From positions 248,001-312,000 of the forward strand of contig NZ_FXTN01000002.1 of assembly GCF_900182595.1 (NCBI RefSeq): a stretch of 64,000 nucleotides of DNA, written 5' to 3'. The stretch is from Pedobacter westerhofensis (lineage in GTDB: Bacteria > Bacteroidota > Bacteroidia > Sphingobacteriales > Sphingobacteriaceae). Position 1 is the stretch's first letter. Each line of letters starts with the position of its first letter. The notes below the pieces were generated by a model. It saw only the letters and a program-made list of their open reading frames with translations, made no database searches and was not told the origin of the DNA. Shown here one piece after another: positions 8,322-16,313 of the stretch. Position numbers and translations under genes: made by a program.

Positions 8322-9230
8322 TCAGGCTGTATGTTTACGGAAAGACTTGGGTGACATCCCTACATGGTTTTTAAAAAATTTGCAAAAATGGGAGTTGTCG
8401 GCGAAATTGAGATTCCAGGCAATTTCACTCACTGTAAGACTTAAATTGACCAGCATCCGCTTGGCCTCTAAAATAATTCGATTTCGAATCATATCACCTG
8501 CAGAAATCCCCAGGACGTCCTGGCAAATGGTATTCAGATATCCCGGACTGATAAATAACTTTTCTGCGTATTGTTTGGGCAAACGCATGGTTTGATATTC
8601 CTTTTCAATCAGTTTCTCAAATTTTTTGAGTGTGGCCCTTGGCTGGTTTTCCGGTAATTTCAGTCCTTCATTTTCCTTGCTGACTTTAGCCAGTAAGATG
8701 AAAAGATCCAGGAGCATAATGCGGATTGAATCCAGCCGGAAGGGATGAACTGTGTTTGCCTCTAAAACGGCCCTGTCTATCGTTCGGATCACATCCGGCT
8801 GCAGCTCCTCCGTTAAGTCGATTACAGAGTAGTTTACATTGCCGCTTAAAAAAGCAAATTGTTCAAGGTATTCATCATCAAGGAGAAAAGACTTAAAGAA
8901 AACGGCTGAAAAGTTGATCACATACCCGTCTATGTCGCCCTCAAAGTGCCAGTTGTGGACTTGGCCGGGTGCCATAAAATAAAAATGATAGGGTTTTACG
9001 GAGAATTGCTGGAAATCGATCGAATGGCTTCCTGCACCCCGGGTAAACAACATCAGGTGATAAAAATCATGACGATGGGGAAAGTGCAGGCTTTTTAAAT
9101 TTTTGAGATATACAGCTAAATTACTGATGGTGACATCCTCTTCAAGGGTAAGTGAAAACCTGCAAATATCATAAATGGGAAATTCTTTCTTCATGTAAGT
9201 TAGCCCGGCCGGCACAAAATCATCTTTCAA
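8322..9230 (-). CDS. AraC-family transcriptional regulator
   Basis: A 302-residue AraC regulator with an N-terminal cupin (HFPHRHDFYHLMLFTRGAGS, then IDFQQFSVKPYHFYFMAPGQ) typical of ligand-sensing AraC proteins. The C-terminal double HTH contains YAEKLFISPGYLNTICQDVL and the signature AWNLNFADNSHFCKFFKNHV. It is monocistronic, with an intergenic gap of about 100 bases to the next minus-strand gene. The target is unknown. An ATG 12 codons further in is also possible as a start. Confidence 0.9.
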   Translation of the reverse strand: MKDDFVPAGLTYMKKEFPIYDICRFSLTLEEDVTISNLAVYLKNLKSLHFPHRHDFYHLMLFTRGAGSHSIDFQQFSVKPYHFYFMAPGQVHNWHFEGDIDGYVINFSAVFFKSFLLDDEYLEQFAFLSGNVNYSVIDLTEELQPDVIRTIDRAVLEANTVHPFRLDSIRIMLLDLFILLAKVSKENEGLKLPENQPRATLKKFEKLIEKEYQTMRLPKQYAEKLFISPGYLNTICQDVLGISAGDMIRNRIILEAKRMLVNLSLTVSEIAWNLNFADNSHFCKFFKNHVGMSPKSFRKHTA

Positions 9231-9331
9231 TAAAGATAATGTTTTTACGATAACGTATATATTAAATATTTATCGGAAGCGATCAGTGAAAGGCTGGGCA
9301 ACAAAAATGAGGCTGTCGCAGCGCCCTGCCC

Positions 9332-9742
9332 TCAAAGGTAACGCTCAGTTTCCTGGATCTCCAAATCATTGATGCAGGCATAACGTTTCTGCATTAAGCC
9401 ATTCTCATCAAATTCCCAATTTTCATTACCATATGCCCTGAACCATCGGCCTTCAGCGTTATGGTACTCATATTCAAAACGAACGGCTATACGGTTCTCA
9501 GAGAAAGCCCACAGCTCTTTCTTTAACTTGTAACTCAGCTCTTTTTTCCATTTATCCGTAAGAAATGAAATGATCTGTTCCCGTCCGTTGATGAAAGTAG
9601 TTCGGTTTCTCCATTCGCTGTCAACTGTATAGGCCAGGGCCACTTTCTCAGGATTTTGCGAGTTCCAGCCATCTTCAGCCAATTGTACTTTTTGTTTTGC
9701 CGTTTCAAGGTTGAAAGGGGGCAAAGGATATTTCTTTTCCAT
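9332..9742 (-). CDS. DUF1348 / NTF2-like fold protein
   Basis: The 136-residue protein matches the DUF1348 branch of the NTF2-like (SnoaL) fold: [20 protein letters not shown], then [20 protein letters not shown], and [19 protein letters not shown]. The fold is a cone-shaped pocket often used as a small enzyme or binder; the family function is not established. A decayed copy of this gene lies immediately upstream (9817-10213). Confidence 0.88.
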   Translation of the reverse strand: MEKKYPLPPFNLETAKQKVQLAEDGWNSQNPEKVALAYTVDSEWRNRTTFINGREQIISFLTDKWKKELSYKLKKELWAFSENRIAVRFEYEYHNAEGRWFRAYGNENWEFDENGLMQKRYACINDLEIQETERYL

Positions 9743-9816
9743 TGTTATTTGATTTAATATTGATACACATTTTTATCATTAGATACCTAGATCCAAACCA
9801 GCCAGGATCGCATAAT

Positions 9817-10213
9817 CGGGAGGGCCTACTACATTTCCTGAATCACCAGATCATTGATGCAGTAATATTTTTCTATCAGGCCATTCTCATTCAATTCCCA
9901 ATTTCATTACCATATACCCTACAAATGTCCGTCAGTATTATAGTATTCATATTGAAAAAGAACGGCTATGCGGTTATCAAAAAAAGACCATATTTCCCTC
10001 TTTAACTTGTAGCCCAGCTGTTCTTTCCATTTATCCGTAGGAAACGGAATAATTTGTTCCCGTCCTTTGATAAATGTATTGCGATTTCGCCATCAATTGT
10101 ATCAGCCAATGCAACATGCTCAGGATTTTAAGCGTTCCAGGCATCTTCATCTGATTGTACTTTTTGTTTTGCCGTTTCAAATTGAAGGGTGGCAAAGGCG
10201 GTGTTGTTATCTG
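9817..10213 (-). pseudogene. Decayed tandem copy of the DUF1348 gene
   Basis: The minus strand here matches the neighbouring DUF1348 gene along nearly its whole length. The clearest block is 27 identical bases (9682-9708 and 10154-10180). Other shared blocks include ccatttatccgta, ttgttcccgtcc and ctttaacttgta. The copy has a one-base loss in the run after cccaa (near 9903), a net loss of about 13 bases by the 5' end, an in-frame stop where the gene has Gln/Glu codons near 10128, and no usable start codon. It is therefore a dead duplicate. The forward reading frames over it are shadows. Confidence 0.85.
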
Positions 10214-10633
10214 GATCTTTCCCGGCAGCGTATATTATCGTTAATACTCTATCTGTTGTTTAGCAGTATTTAAGAACCTGTGAACTTGATTACGTAGTGT
10301 TTGATCTCTGATATCAAAAGTACTTAACTGCAGTTACATAGAATTGTACTTTTCATCGCATTAGTGGTATTTTTTAAGTCAAGATACAGTTGCCGTCAGG
10401 GGCAACAGGTATTTGAACAGGGCCAGATTCTTTATTTAGCTCGTCTTTGGCCTCTTACTGAGAAATCTATTCCAGCTCATTTTTCCGATCTTTTATCGTA
10501 TATTTCTTTTGATTATTTACCCTGTAAACAACTGGTTTTGAAAAATATAAACAATATTGTTCTTTTGATAAATTAAACTTTATATTGAACATCTCTGGCA
10601 GAAACATCAGTAGAAAAAAAACGATACAGCTTT
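10214..10633. other. AT-rich intergenic region
   Basis: About 420 bases without a supportable gene. A 70-codon forward frame at 10364-10576 has unlikely composition and no family resemblance. The 3' end, rich in A and T, should carry the promoter of the lipoprotein/esterase pair, but I cannot place a convincing -33/-7 pair. Confidence 0.5.
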
Positions 10634-11119
10634 ATGAAATATTTGCTCATAATCATGCTTTTCCTTACCAGTTGCACGTATTTGACTGACGATGACCTGA
10701 ACAGCTTTGTTGACGCCCAGTTGCGAAATTCCAAAAAAGGCGTCCTGGATTTTCGTAACTTTAAATATAAGGGATGGAATAAAATGTATATCCTCGCACC
10801 TCATGCTGCGGCAGCTGGTTTTGATGATACATTATTAAAGTCTGAGGATGAAATCCTGGGTACCGGCATCAGCAAGAGCGATTCATTTTTCCTGATCGTC
10901 CTGGCCAAAAATACAAGGGTAGTTAGAATTGCCAGATTTTCTCCCTCAGGGATAAGCAAGCTCGCAATTATGAATGATAAATTTGGTTTTTATCCCAAGA
11001 GTACTGCAGTTTTTAATTACCGTACAGCAGGTAACCTGAAGCGTTTCAATGCTAAGGAAACGGAATTCAAACATTTTTCTTCGGACTGGCCTGAATCTGT
11101 GGTCGATAATATAAAATAA
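10634..11119 (+). CDS. Hypothetical lipoprotein
   Basis: The 161-residue product starts with a short lipoprotein signal (MKYLLIIMLFLTSC), so it is probably anchored in the membrane facing the periplasm or the surface. The mature part is a small alpha/beta domain that I do not recognise (GILDFRNFKYKG-like start, ILAPHAAAAGFDD, FFLIVLAKNTRVVRIARF). The stop lies one base before the start of the esterase gene, which implies an operon and a possible functional link. Confidence 0.7.
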   Translation: MKYLLIIMLFLTSCTYLTDDDLNSFVDAQLRNSKKGVLDFRNFKYKGWNKMYILAPHAAAAGFDDTLLKSEDEILGTGISKSDSFFLIVLAKNTRVVRIARFSPSGISKLAIMNDKFGFYPKSTAVFNYRTAGNLKRFNAKETEFKHFSSDWPESVVDNIK

Positions 11120-11120
11120 T

Positions 11121-12200
11121 ATGACCCGGTCAGTAACTATCCAGCTTGCGCTTTTCTGCATCATTTGCTTTTCAGGCATTTGCCAGGTAAAGCAAGAGTC
11201 GCCGCTTCCCTTCAGGGACAAGGATCTTGTTTATTTTGATTATCATTCAAAAACCATTGATGAAGATTATACGATTTACATCCATTTCCCGCCAGGTTAT
11301 GATACAACAAAGACCGCTTATCCGGTTCTTTATTTAACTGATGGCGACTGGAACATGACCGTGGCCATGAATTGTTTTAATATGTTAAGGCAGGACTATC
11401 CAACAACGGAGGCATTGTTAGTGGGAATAGGATATGGAAGCCGGAGCAATAAGAGAAACCGTGATCTCAATCCTGCCGATGGCGGCCCCAAATTTCTGTC
11501 ATTTATTAAAGATGAAGTAATTCCATTTGTAAATTCCAGGTACCGGGTCACTAAAGAAAAAGGATTGTACGGCTATTCATATGGAGGGATTTTTACTACT
11601 TATGTTTTGTTTCAGGAGGCAAATCTGTTTGATCAGATTTATATCGGTGCGCCGGGAAACAATGGCAGCCTGCTTGTACCATCAGCACGCACATACTTTT
11701 CAAAAAACACTACGCTCAAAACCAAGATATTTGCCGGCGTAGGTTCTTTTGAAACAGAGAACGTTAAAAATATCGGATTATTTAAGAACTATCTTGACAG
11801 TAATAAGAAGGCGGGCCTGCAGATTTTCACAGCTGTTGCACCAAATGCCGGGCATGGCGCTGCGCTGGCTCAGGTGATGCAAAGCGGGATAAAATATGTT
11901 TACTGTCTTACTCACCAGTCCATTGCAACACCACCTTCAGGCGCATTAAAGAAATATGAAGGTACTTATGGTACAGATGATGCCAAATCAAAAGCGATCC
12001 ATGTTTTCATAGAAAATGGCGAACTGTACTTCAGGGAAGGAGGGGGGAACGCCCTGCATCTGATACCCTTTGAAAAAGATGGATTCTTTATGGTGGAGAA
12101 TGAGGGCTTGAGTTTTAGATTTACAACGGAAAATGGACGGCAGTATTTTGTAGTTGATTTCCCCGCTGAAAAGGATATCCGTTTGCCGAAAACTAAATAG
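11121..12200 (+). CDS. Secreted alpha/beta-hydrolase (esterase D / IroE-like)
   Basis: A 359-residue protein with an N-terminal signal (residues 1-22) and an esterase-type alpha/beta-hydrolase domain. The core shows YTIYIHFPPGYDTTKTAYPV, the VLYLTDGDW oxyanion strand, nucleophile Ser in GYSYGG and a His in NAGHGAAL. The C-terminal 80 residues form a small beta domain (KYEGTYG, ELYFREGGGN) seen in many secreted hydrolases of this group. Relatives cleave esters of siderophores or carbohydrates; the substrate here is unknown. It is coupled to the lipoprotein gene just upstream. Confidence 0.88.
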   Translation: MTRSVTIQLALFCIICFSGICQVKQESPLPFRDKDLVYFDYHSKTIDEDYTIYIHFPPGYDTTKTAYPVLYLTDGDWNMTVAMNCFNMLRQDYPTTEALLVGIGYGSRSNKRNRDLNPADGGPKFLSFIKDEVIPFVNSRYRVTKEKGLYGYSYGGIFTTYVLFQEANLFDQIYIGAPGNNGSLLVPSARTYFSKNTTLKTKIFAGVGSFETENVKNIGLFKNYLDSNKKAGLQIFTAVAPNAGHGAALAQVMQSGIKYVYCLTHQSIATPPSGALKKYEGTYGTDDAKSKAIHVFIENGELYFREGGGNALHLIPFEKDGFFMVENEGLSFRFTTENGRQYFVVDFPAEKDIRLPKTK

Positions 12201-12269
12201 CTTCCTTAAGTTCGCCGCTTAAACACCCCCATCTCCTCAAATCCGGATGCGTTGCGCTTCATTATTCCC

Positions 12270-12506
12270 TTACCGGCCAGAGCTTTCAATAAATTGTCCC
12301 AGTTCCTGAGCGATCAAACTTAAGGAAGGGGTAGAGCCCTCCCATATTGGGGATCCCAGTTGATCAGTCATCTGCGAAAAGAAAAGATACCCAACCGTTG
12401 AACCTTCCAGTTCTACTCGGTACCGCTCATTATCGCCCTCTGGCGCATAAATGATCAGATCTTCAATTTTTCCCTGATTGTTTACTGTATAATGATACTG
12501 TTCCAT
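12270..12506 (-). CDS. Small hypothetical protein, 78 aa
   Basis: A compact soluble protein without signal peptide. The sequence suggests a small beta-sheet with a C-terminal helix (GSTVGYLFFSQMTDQLG, LSLIAQELGQFIESS). I do not recognise the family. It converges on the esterase gene with about 70 bases between stops and no obvious terminator. Confidence 0.6.
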   Translation of the reverse strand: MEQYHYTVNNQGKIEDLIIYAPEGDNERYRVELEGSTVGYLFFSQMTDQLGSPIWEGSTPSLSLIAQELGQFIESSGR

Positions 12507-12765
12507 GAAATAGAAACAGGCAACGTCAATTTATGTTTGTTGGGATCGTAAACGGATACCTTTTATCCTGCGCAAGGCGAAATGAGTTAAGAAATGTGAT
12601 TTTATGGAAAAAATATTCTTAGACCTGGTAATCGTAAATACCTCGTATTCAATATGCTTTTGAAAATAAGCTGGTGATGATGAAAAAAATGTGTCACTAA
12701 GTGTTGTTTTTACACAAACGATTTATTACTTTAGATTTACCGTTTTAGTAATAACCAGATATAAC

Positions 12766-12820
12766 TTGTAATCCCGGATGTGTCGTCACAGACACCTTGA
12801 CGGTAAATTACAAAATTTTT
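12766..12820 (+). promoter_or_regulatory. Nested inverted repeat followed by a T-run in the SusC leader
   Basis: The outer arms TTGTAAT (12766-12772) and ATTACAA (12807-12813) enclose inner arms GTGTC (12780-12784) and GACAC (12791-12795) around a six-base loop. Six T follow at 12815-12820. It could be an operator, or an attenuator/terminator-like hairpin about 170 bases before the SusC start. Confidence 0.4.
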
Positions 12821-12972
12821 TAGCCGATGCTTGTGTATACGTACGCTGCCTTTCCTGCTGATTTAATTATTTGCCGGAACAGCCATGTGAAAAAAGAACT
12901 GTTAACTAAATAATTTGACTATTAAATTTATCTATAACTATATGTAAATAAGATCTTTACACCCTCACTATT

Positions 12973-12988
12973 AACCAAATATATTCTT
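12973..12988 (+). promoter_or_regulatory. Shared translation-leader motif before SusC
   Basis: AACCAAATATATTCTT directly precedes the ATG. The same 15 bases plus one stand before the receiver-protein gene at 49121, and a close variant stands before the cytochrome gene at 18163. It takes the place of a Shine-Dalgarno sequence. Confidence 0.5.
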
Positions 12989-15900
12989 ATGCAACGAAAA
13001 CTACCTTTTATCAAGGGGATGGGAATCCTTTTGCTCATGAGTCTGTGCCTTGCTTTTAATGCAATGGCCCAAACCAAAGTCACAGGAAAAGTCATCGCAG
13101 GCGACGACAAGTCTCCTATCCCAGGCGCTTCCATCAAAATCAAAAATGCTCCAGGAGGAACTACTTCCGACGTTAACGGTGTTTTTGCCCTCAACGTCCC
13201 CGAAAATGCTATCCTCGTTATTTCTTTTGTTGGATACAACAATAAAGAAGTACCTGTTACCGGCTCCACACTGAATATCACACTTGATCCTGTTAAAAAC
13301 GATCTTACCGAAGTGGTTGTTACCGGTTACAGCTCACAGCGTAAAAAGGATTTAACGGGTGCCGTAGCGGTAGTGAACATCGCCCAGCTGAAGTCGCAGC
13401 CCGCGGCCAGTGCGATCGAGTCACTGCAGGGCAAGGCTGCCGGTGTGGCCATCATTACCGATGGAGCCCCGGGATCTACCCCGCAGATCAGGGTCCGCGG
13501 TACAACTACGATCAACAACAATGATCCATTATATGTGATCGACGGTGTTCCTTATGAGGGAAAACTTTCCTGGTTAAGCCAGAACGATATCGAAAGCATG
13601 CAGGTGCTGAAAGATGCATCCTCATCTTCTATCTACGGCGCAAGGGCCAATAATGGTGTGGTAATCATCACCACTAAAAAAGGTTCACTCGGCGCACCCA
13701 AAATATCTCTCGACAGCTATTATGGGATACAGACACCAAGAAAAGGTTCTTTCCCTAAAATGATGTCGCCACAGCAATATGCTGATTACCTGTTTACAGG
13801 ATACAGGAACGCAGGTTTGCCGCCATCAACAGGTACCAACTACGGTAATGGCAGCAGTCCTACATTGCCAACATACCTGCTGGCAGGATCTGCAACAGGC
13901 CAAAACATCACTGCAGCAGATGCAGACCCTTCCAAATACAACTACAGCAGGGACCCGAATACTTTCTACCAGATCACCCGTGCCAATCAGCAGGGAACAG
14001 ACTGGTTTGATGAAATTACTGAATCGGCACCTACACAAAGTTATCAGCTGAGCGCAACAGGCGGCGGCGAAAATGCTATCTACAGTTTTGGAGGCGGTTA
14101 CCTGAAGCAAAACGGAACGATCAAAAACACAGGGTTTACCCGTTACAATTTCAGGTCGAACACACAGTTTACTGCGCTGAACAATAAACTGCGCTTCGGT
14201 GAAAATGCACAATACAGTTACTCAGAAGGTTTCGGCTTTGGTGTAAACCCAAATGTACCGGGAGAGTATCAGGATGAGGGCAGTCCGGTGTCATGGGCAT
14301 ACCGTATTCCTACCATCATCCCGGTTTACGATATCATGGGCAACTTTGCAGGCAGCCGCGGAAGCGGACTGGGAAATGCAGAAAACCCGGTTGCTGTGCT
14401 ATACCGCGCTAAAGACAATATCAACAGGAGCAACTTCTTCTTTGGAAATGTTTTTGGTGAATATGATATCATTCCCGGCTTAACCGCACGTACCAGCTTT
14501 GGTATCCGTTATGAGAACTATAACGGACAGACCCTGCGTTATCCCAACCTTGAATTCCTGGAAGGTAACAACTCAAATAACTTAAATGAATACGAGGGCT
14601 ATACCACAGAGTGGACATGGACCAATACCTTAAACTATAAAAAGACTTTTGGCAAACACGTATTTAACCTGCTGGCAGGTACAGAGGCAATCCGTAACCG
14701 TAACAGACAGCTGAATGGCGGAAGAAATGATTTCTTCCTGCTCGGTAACCAGGATTATTACTATCTGAATGCAGGTGCATCTAACATCAGCAACAGCAGT
14801 ACAGGTACAGTAGGATCATTGTTCTCGCTGTTTGCGAAGGCCGACTACTCTTTCAACGACCGTTACCTGTTCAGTGCAACGATACGCCGTGACGGATCAT
14901 CAAACTTTGGTGAGGATAACAAATATGGTTACTTCCCGGCAGTAAGTGGTGCATGGAGGATTTCGGAAGAGGACTTCATGAAAGACAATAAACTTTTCAG
15001 CGATTTGAAAATCCGCGTGGGTTATGGACAAACGGGTAATCAGAGAATCCCTTCTTTCCAATATGTGAACAGGTTCCAGAGTGCGATCAACAGTGCCGGT
15101 TATCCTTTAGCTGGCGGTAACAACGTGATCTCCGGAGTTTATCAAAATGCCTACAGTAACCCGCAGGTGAAATGGGAGTCGTTAAGTTCCATCAACGTTG
15201 GTTTGGACTTCACGGTGAAAGGTGGTGTTTTAGACGGATCGGTAGACTGGTATAACAAGAAAACAACGGATATGCTGTACCCGGTACCGCTTCCTTCTAC
15301 AGCTGTAGGTCTGGGTACTTCGCCTTTTGTGAATGCCGGTGATATGAGCAACAAAGGGGTAGAGGTAAACTTAGGCTACCACATGAACCGTAACAATGAA
15401 AATCCTTTTAAATTAGACCTGGGGGTTAATTTCTCCAGAAATGTGAATAAAGTAATCAAACTGGCCGACGGGATCAGCAAACAGCCTTATGGTAACTTCA
15501 GAAGTTTAACTACTTCGATCTTGCAGGCAGGACAGCCATTTGGCGCGTTTTATGGCTATAAGGTAGCCGGCATTTATCAGAATGCAGCAGACATTTCAGG
15601 CAACCCTTCTTATACAGGTGCAAGGGTAGGTGGTTTCAGATATCAGGATGTAAATGGTGATGGTGCCATCACACCCGATGACAGAACGATTATCGGTAAT
15701 CCAAATCCGGATTTCCTGTACTCGCTGAGCGTAAATCTTGCATACAAAAACTGGGATGTAGCGATGTTCTTTAACGGGGTCCAGGGTAATGATATCTATG
15801 AGGCTACGCGTTACTTTACAGACTTTCCAACATTTGATGGTGCAAGAAGTACAAGGTTACTGGATGCCTGGAGCCCTACAAATACCGGCAGCATGATCCC

Positions 15901-16210
15901 TTCACCTTACGTGGGCGTATCAGACCTTGAGTATGCTTCTTCAAGTTACTATGTACAAAACGGAAGTTTCTTCAGAATGAAAAACCTGCAGATCGGTTAC
16001 ACGATACCTGTAAAAGTTTTCGGTACAAAAACAGGCGTAAGCAAAGTGAGGATTTATGCAAGTGCGACCAACATCTTTACCGTAACAAAGTATACTGGTC
16101 TGGATCCTGAGATCAGCCAGGAAACGGATACGTTTTCTGTACCGGGCTTAGACAGGGGTATTTACCCTTCTCCACGTCAATACCTCTTAGGTCTTAGTGT
16201 TGGTTTTTAA
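12989..16210 (+). CDS. SusC/RagA TonB-dependent outer-membrane transporter
   Basis: The 1073-residue protein imports a ligand, usually an oligosaccharide or peptide, across the outer membrane with energy from TonB. It has a signal peptide (1-27), a CarboxypepD-reg-like beta-sandwich (about 30-108), and the SusC plug beginning at EVVVTGYSSQRKKDLTGAV. The typical plug signatures IRVRGTTTINNNDPLYVIDG and ARANNGVVIITTKKG follow. The long beta-barrel ends in Phe. SusD follows 103 bases later, and a seven-haem cytochrome after a terminator. No N-terminal secretin/STN domain is present, so sigma-factor signalling through this protein is unlikely. Confidence 0.97.
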   Translation: MQRKLPFIKGMGILLLMSLCLAFNAMAQTKVTGKVIAGDDKSPIPGASIKIKNAPGGTTSDVNGVFALNVPENAILVISFVGYNNKEVPVTGSTLNITLDPVKNDLTEVVVTGYSSQRKKDLTGAVAVVNIAQLKSQPAASAIESLQGKAAGVAIITDGAPGSTPQIRVRGTTTINNNDPLYVIDGVPYEGKLSWLSQNDIESMQVLKDASSSSIYGARANNGVVIITTKKGSLGAPKISLDSYYGIQTPRKGSFPKMMSPQQYADYLFTGYRNAGLPPSTGTNYGNGSSPTLPTYLLAGSATGQNITAADADPSKYNYSRDPNTFYQITRANQQGTDWFDEITESAPTQSYQLSATGGGENAIYSFGGGYLKQNGTIKNTGFTRYNFRSNTQFTALNNKLRFGENAQYSYSEGFGFGVNPNVPGEYQDEGSPVSWAYRIPTIIPVYDIMGNFAGSRGSGLGNAENPVAVLYRAKDNINRSNFFFGNVFGEYDIIPGLTARTSFGIRYENYNGQTLRYPNLEFLEGNNSNNLNEYEGYTTEWTWTNTLNYKKTFGKHVFNLLAGTEAIRNRNRQLNGGRNDFFLLGNQDYYYLNAGASNISNSSTGTVGSLFSLFAKADYSFNDRYLFSATIRRDGSSNFGEDNKYGYFPAVSGAWRISEEDFMKDNKLFSDLKIRVGYGQTGNQRIPSFQYVNRFQSAINSAGYPLAGGNNVISGVYQNAYSNPQVKWESLSSINVGLDFTVKGGVLDGSVDWYNKKTTDMLYPVPLPSTAVGLGTSPFVNAGDMSNKGVEVNLGYHMNRNNENPFKLDLGVNFSRNVNKVIKLADGISKQPYGNFRSLTTSILQAGQPFGAFYGYKVAGIYQNAADISGNPSYTGARVGGFRYQDVNGDGAITPDDRTIIGNPNPDFLYSLSVNLAYKNWDVAMFFNGVQGNDIYEATRYFTDFPTFDGARSTRLLDAWSPTNTGSMIPSPYVGVSDLEYASSSYYVQNGSFFRMKNLQIGYTIPVKVFGTKTGVSKVRIYASATNIFTVTKYTGLDPEISQETDTFSVPGLDRGIYPSPRQYLLGLSVGF

Positions 16211-16313
16211 TTTTAAAAAATAAGAAGATGAAACCATCATCAGCATACCGCTTTAATAAGAAATGATATGCTGAGGATAGCTTCATAACCGCTTAAAATC
16301 AAATATACTCAAA

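Larger units (their letters stand above)
12507..12988. other. Long leader region upstream of SusC
   Basis: This 480-base gap holds the promoter and leader of the first SusC gene. It contains an interrupted inverted repeat at 12766-12813 and ends in the AACCAAATATATTCT leader motif at 12973-12987. No ECF sigma factor or anti-sigma gene is present. I cannot place the transcription start. Confidence 0.5.

Noticed and set aside
9742..10273. Two forward frames upstream of the DUF1348 gene
   Set aside because: They lie over the decayed minus-strand copy, whose alignment to the intact gene explains the sequence.
10364..10576. 70-codon forward frame in the AT-rich gap
   Set aside because: Composition is unlike neighbouring proteins, there is no domain or signal, and no plausible leader.
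12974..12988. CAAATATA motifs as minus-strand -7 promoter elements
   Set aside because: TATATTTG fits the -7 consensus, but no TTTG-type -33 element lies at 19-21 bases on the minus strand at 12989 or 49121.
13826..14212. Long minus-strand frames inside SusC and SusD genes
   Set aside because: All lie opposite strongly supported coding sequence and have no recognisable product; typical shadows of biased codons.
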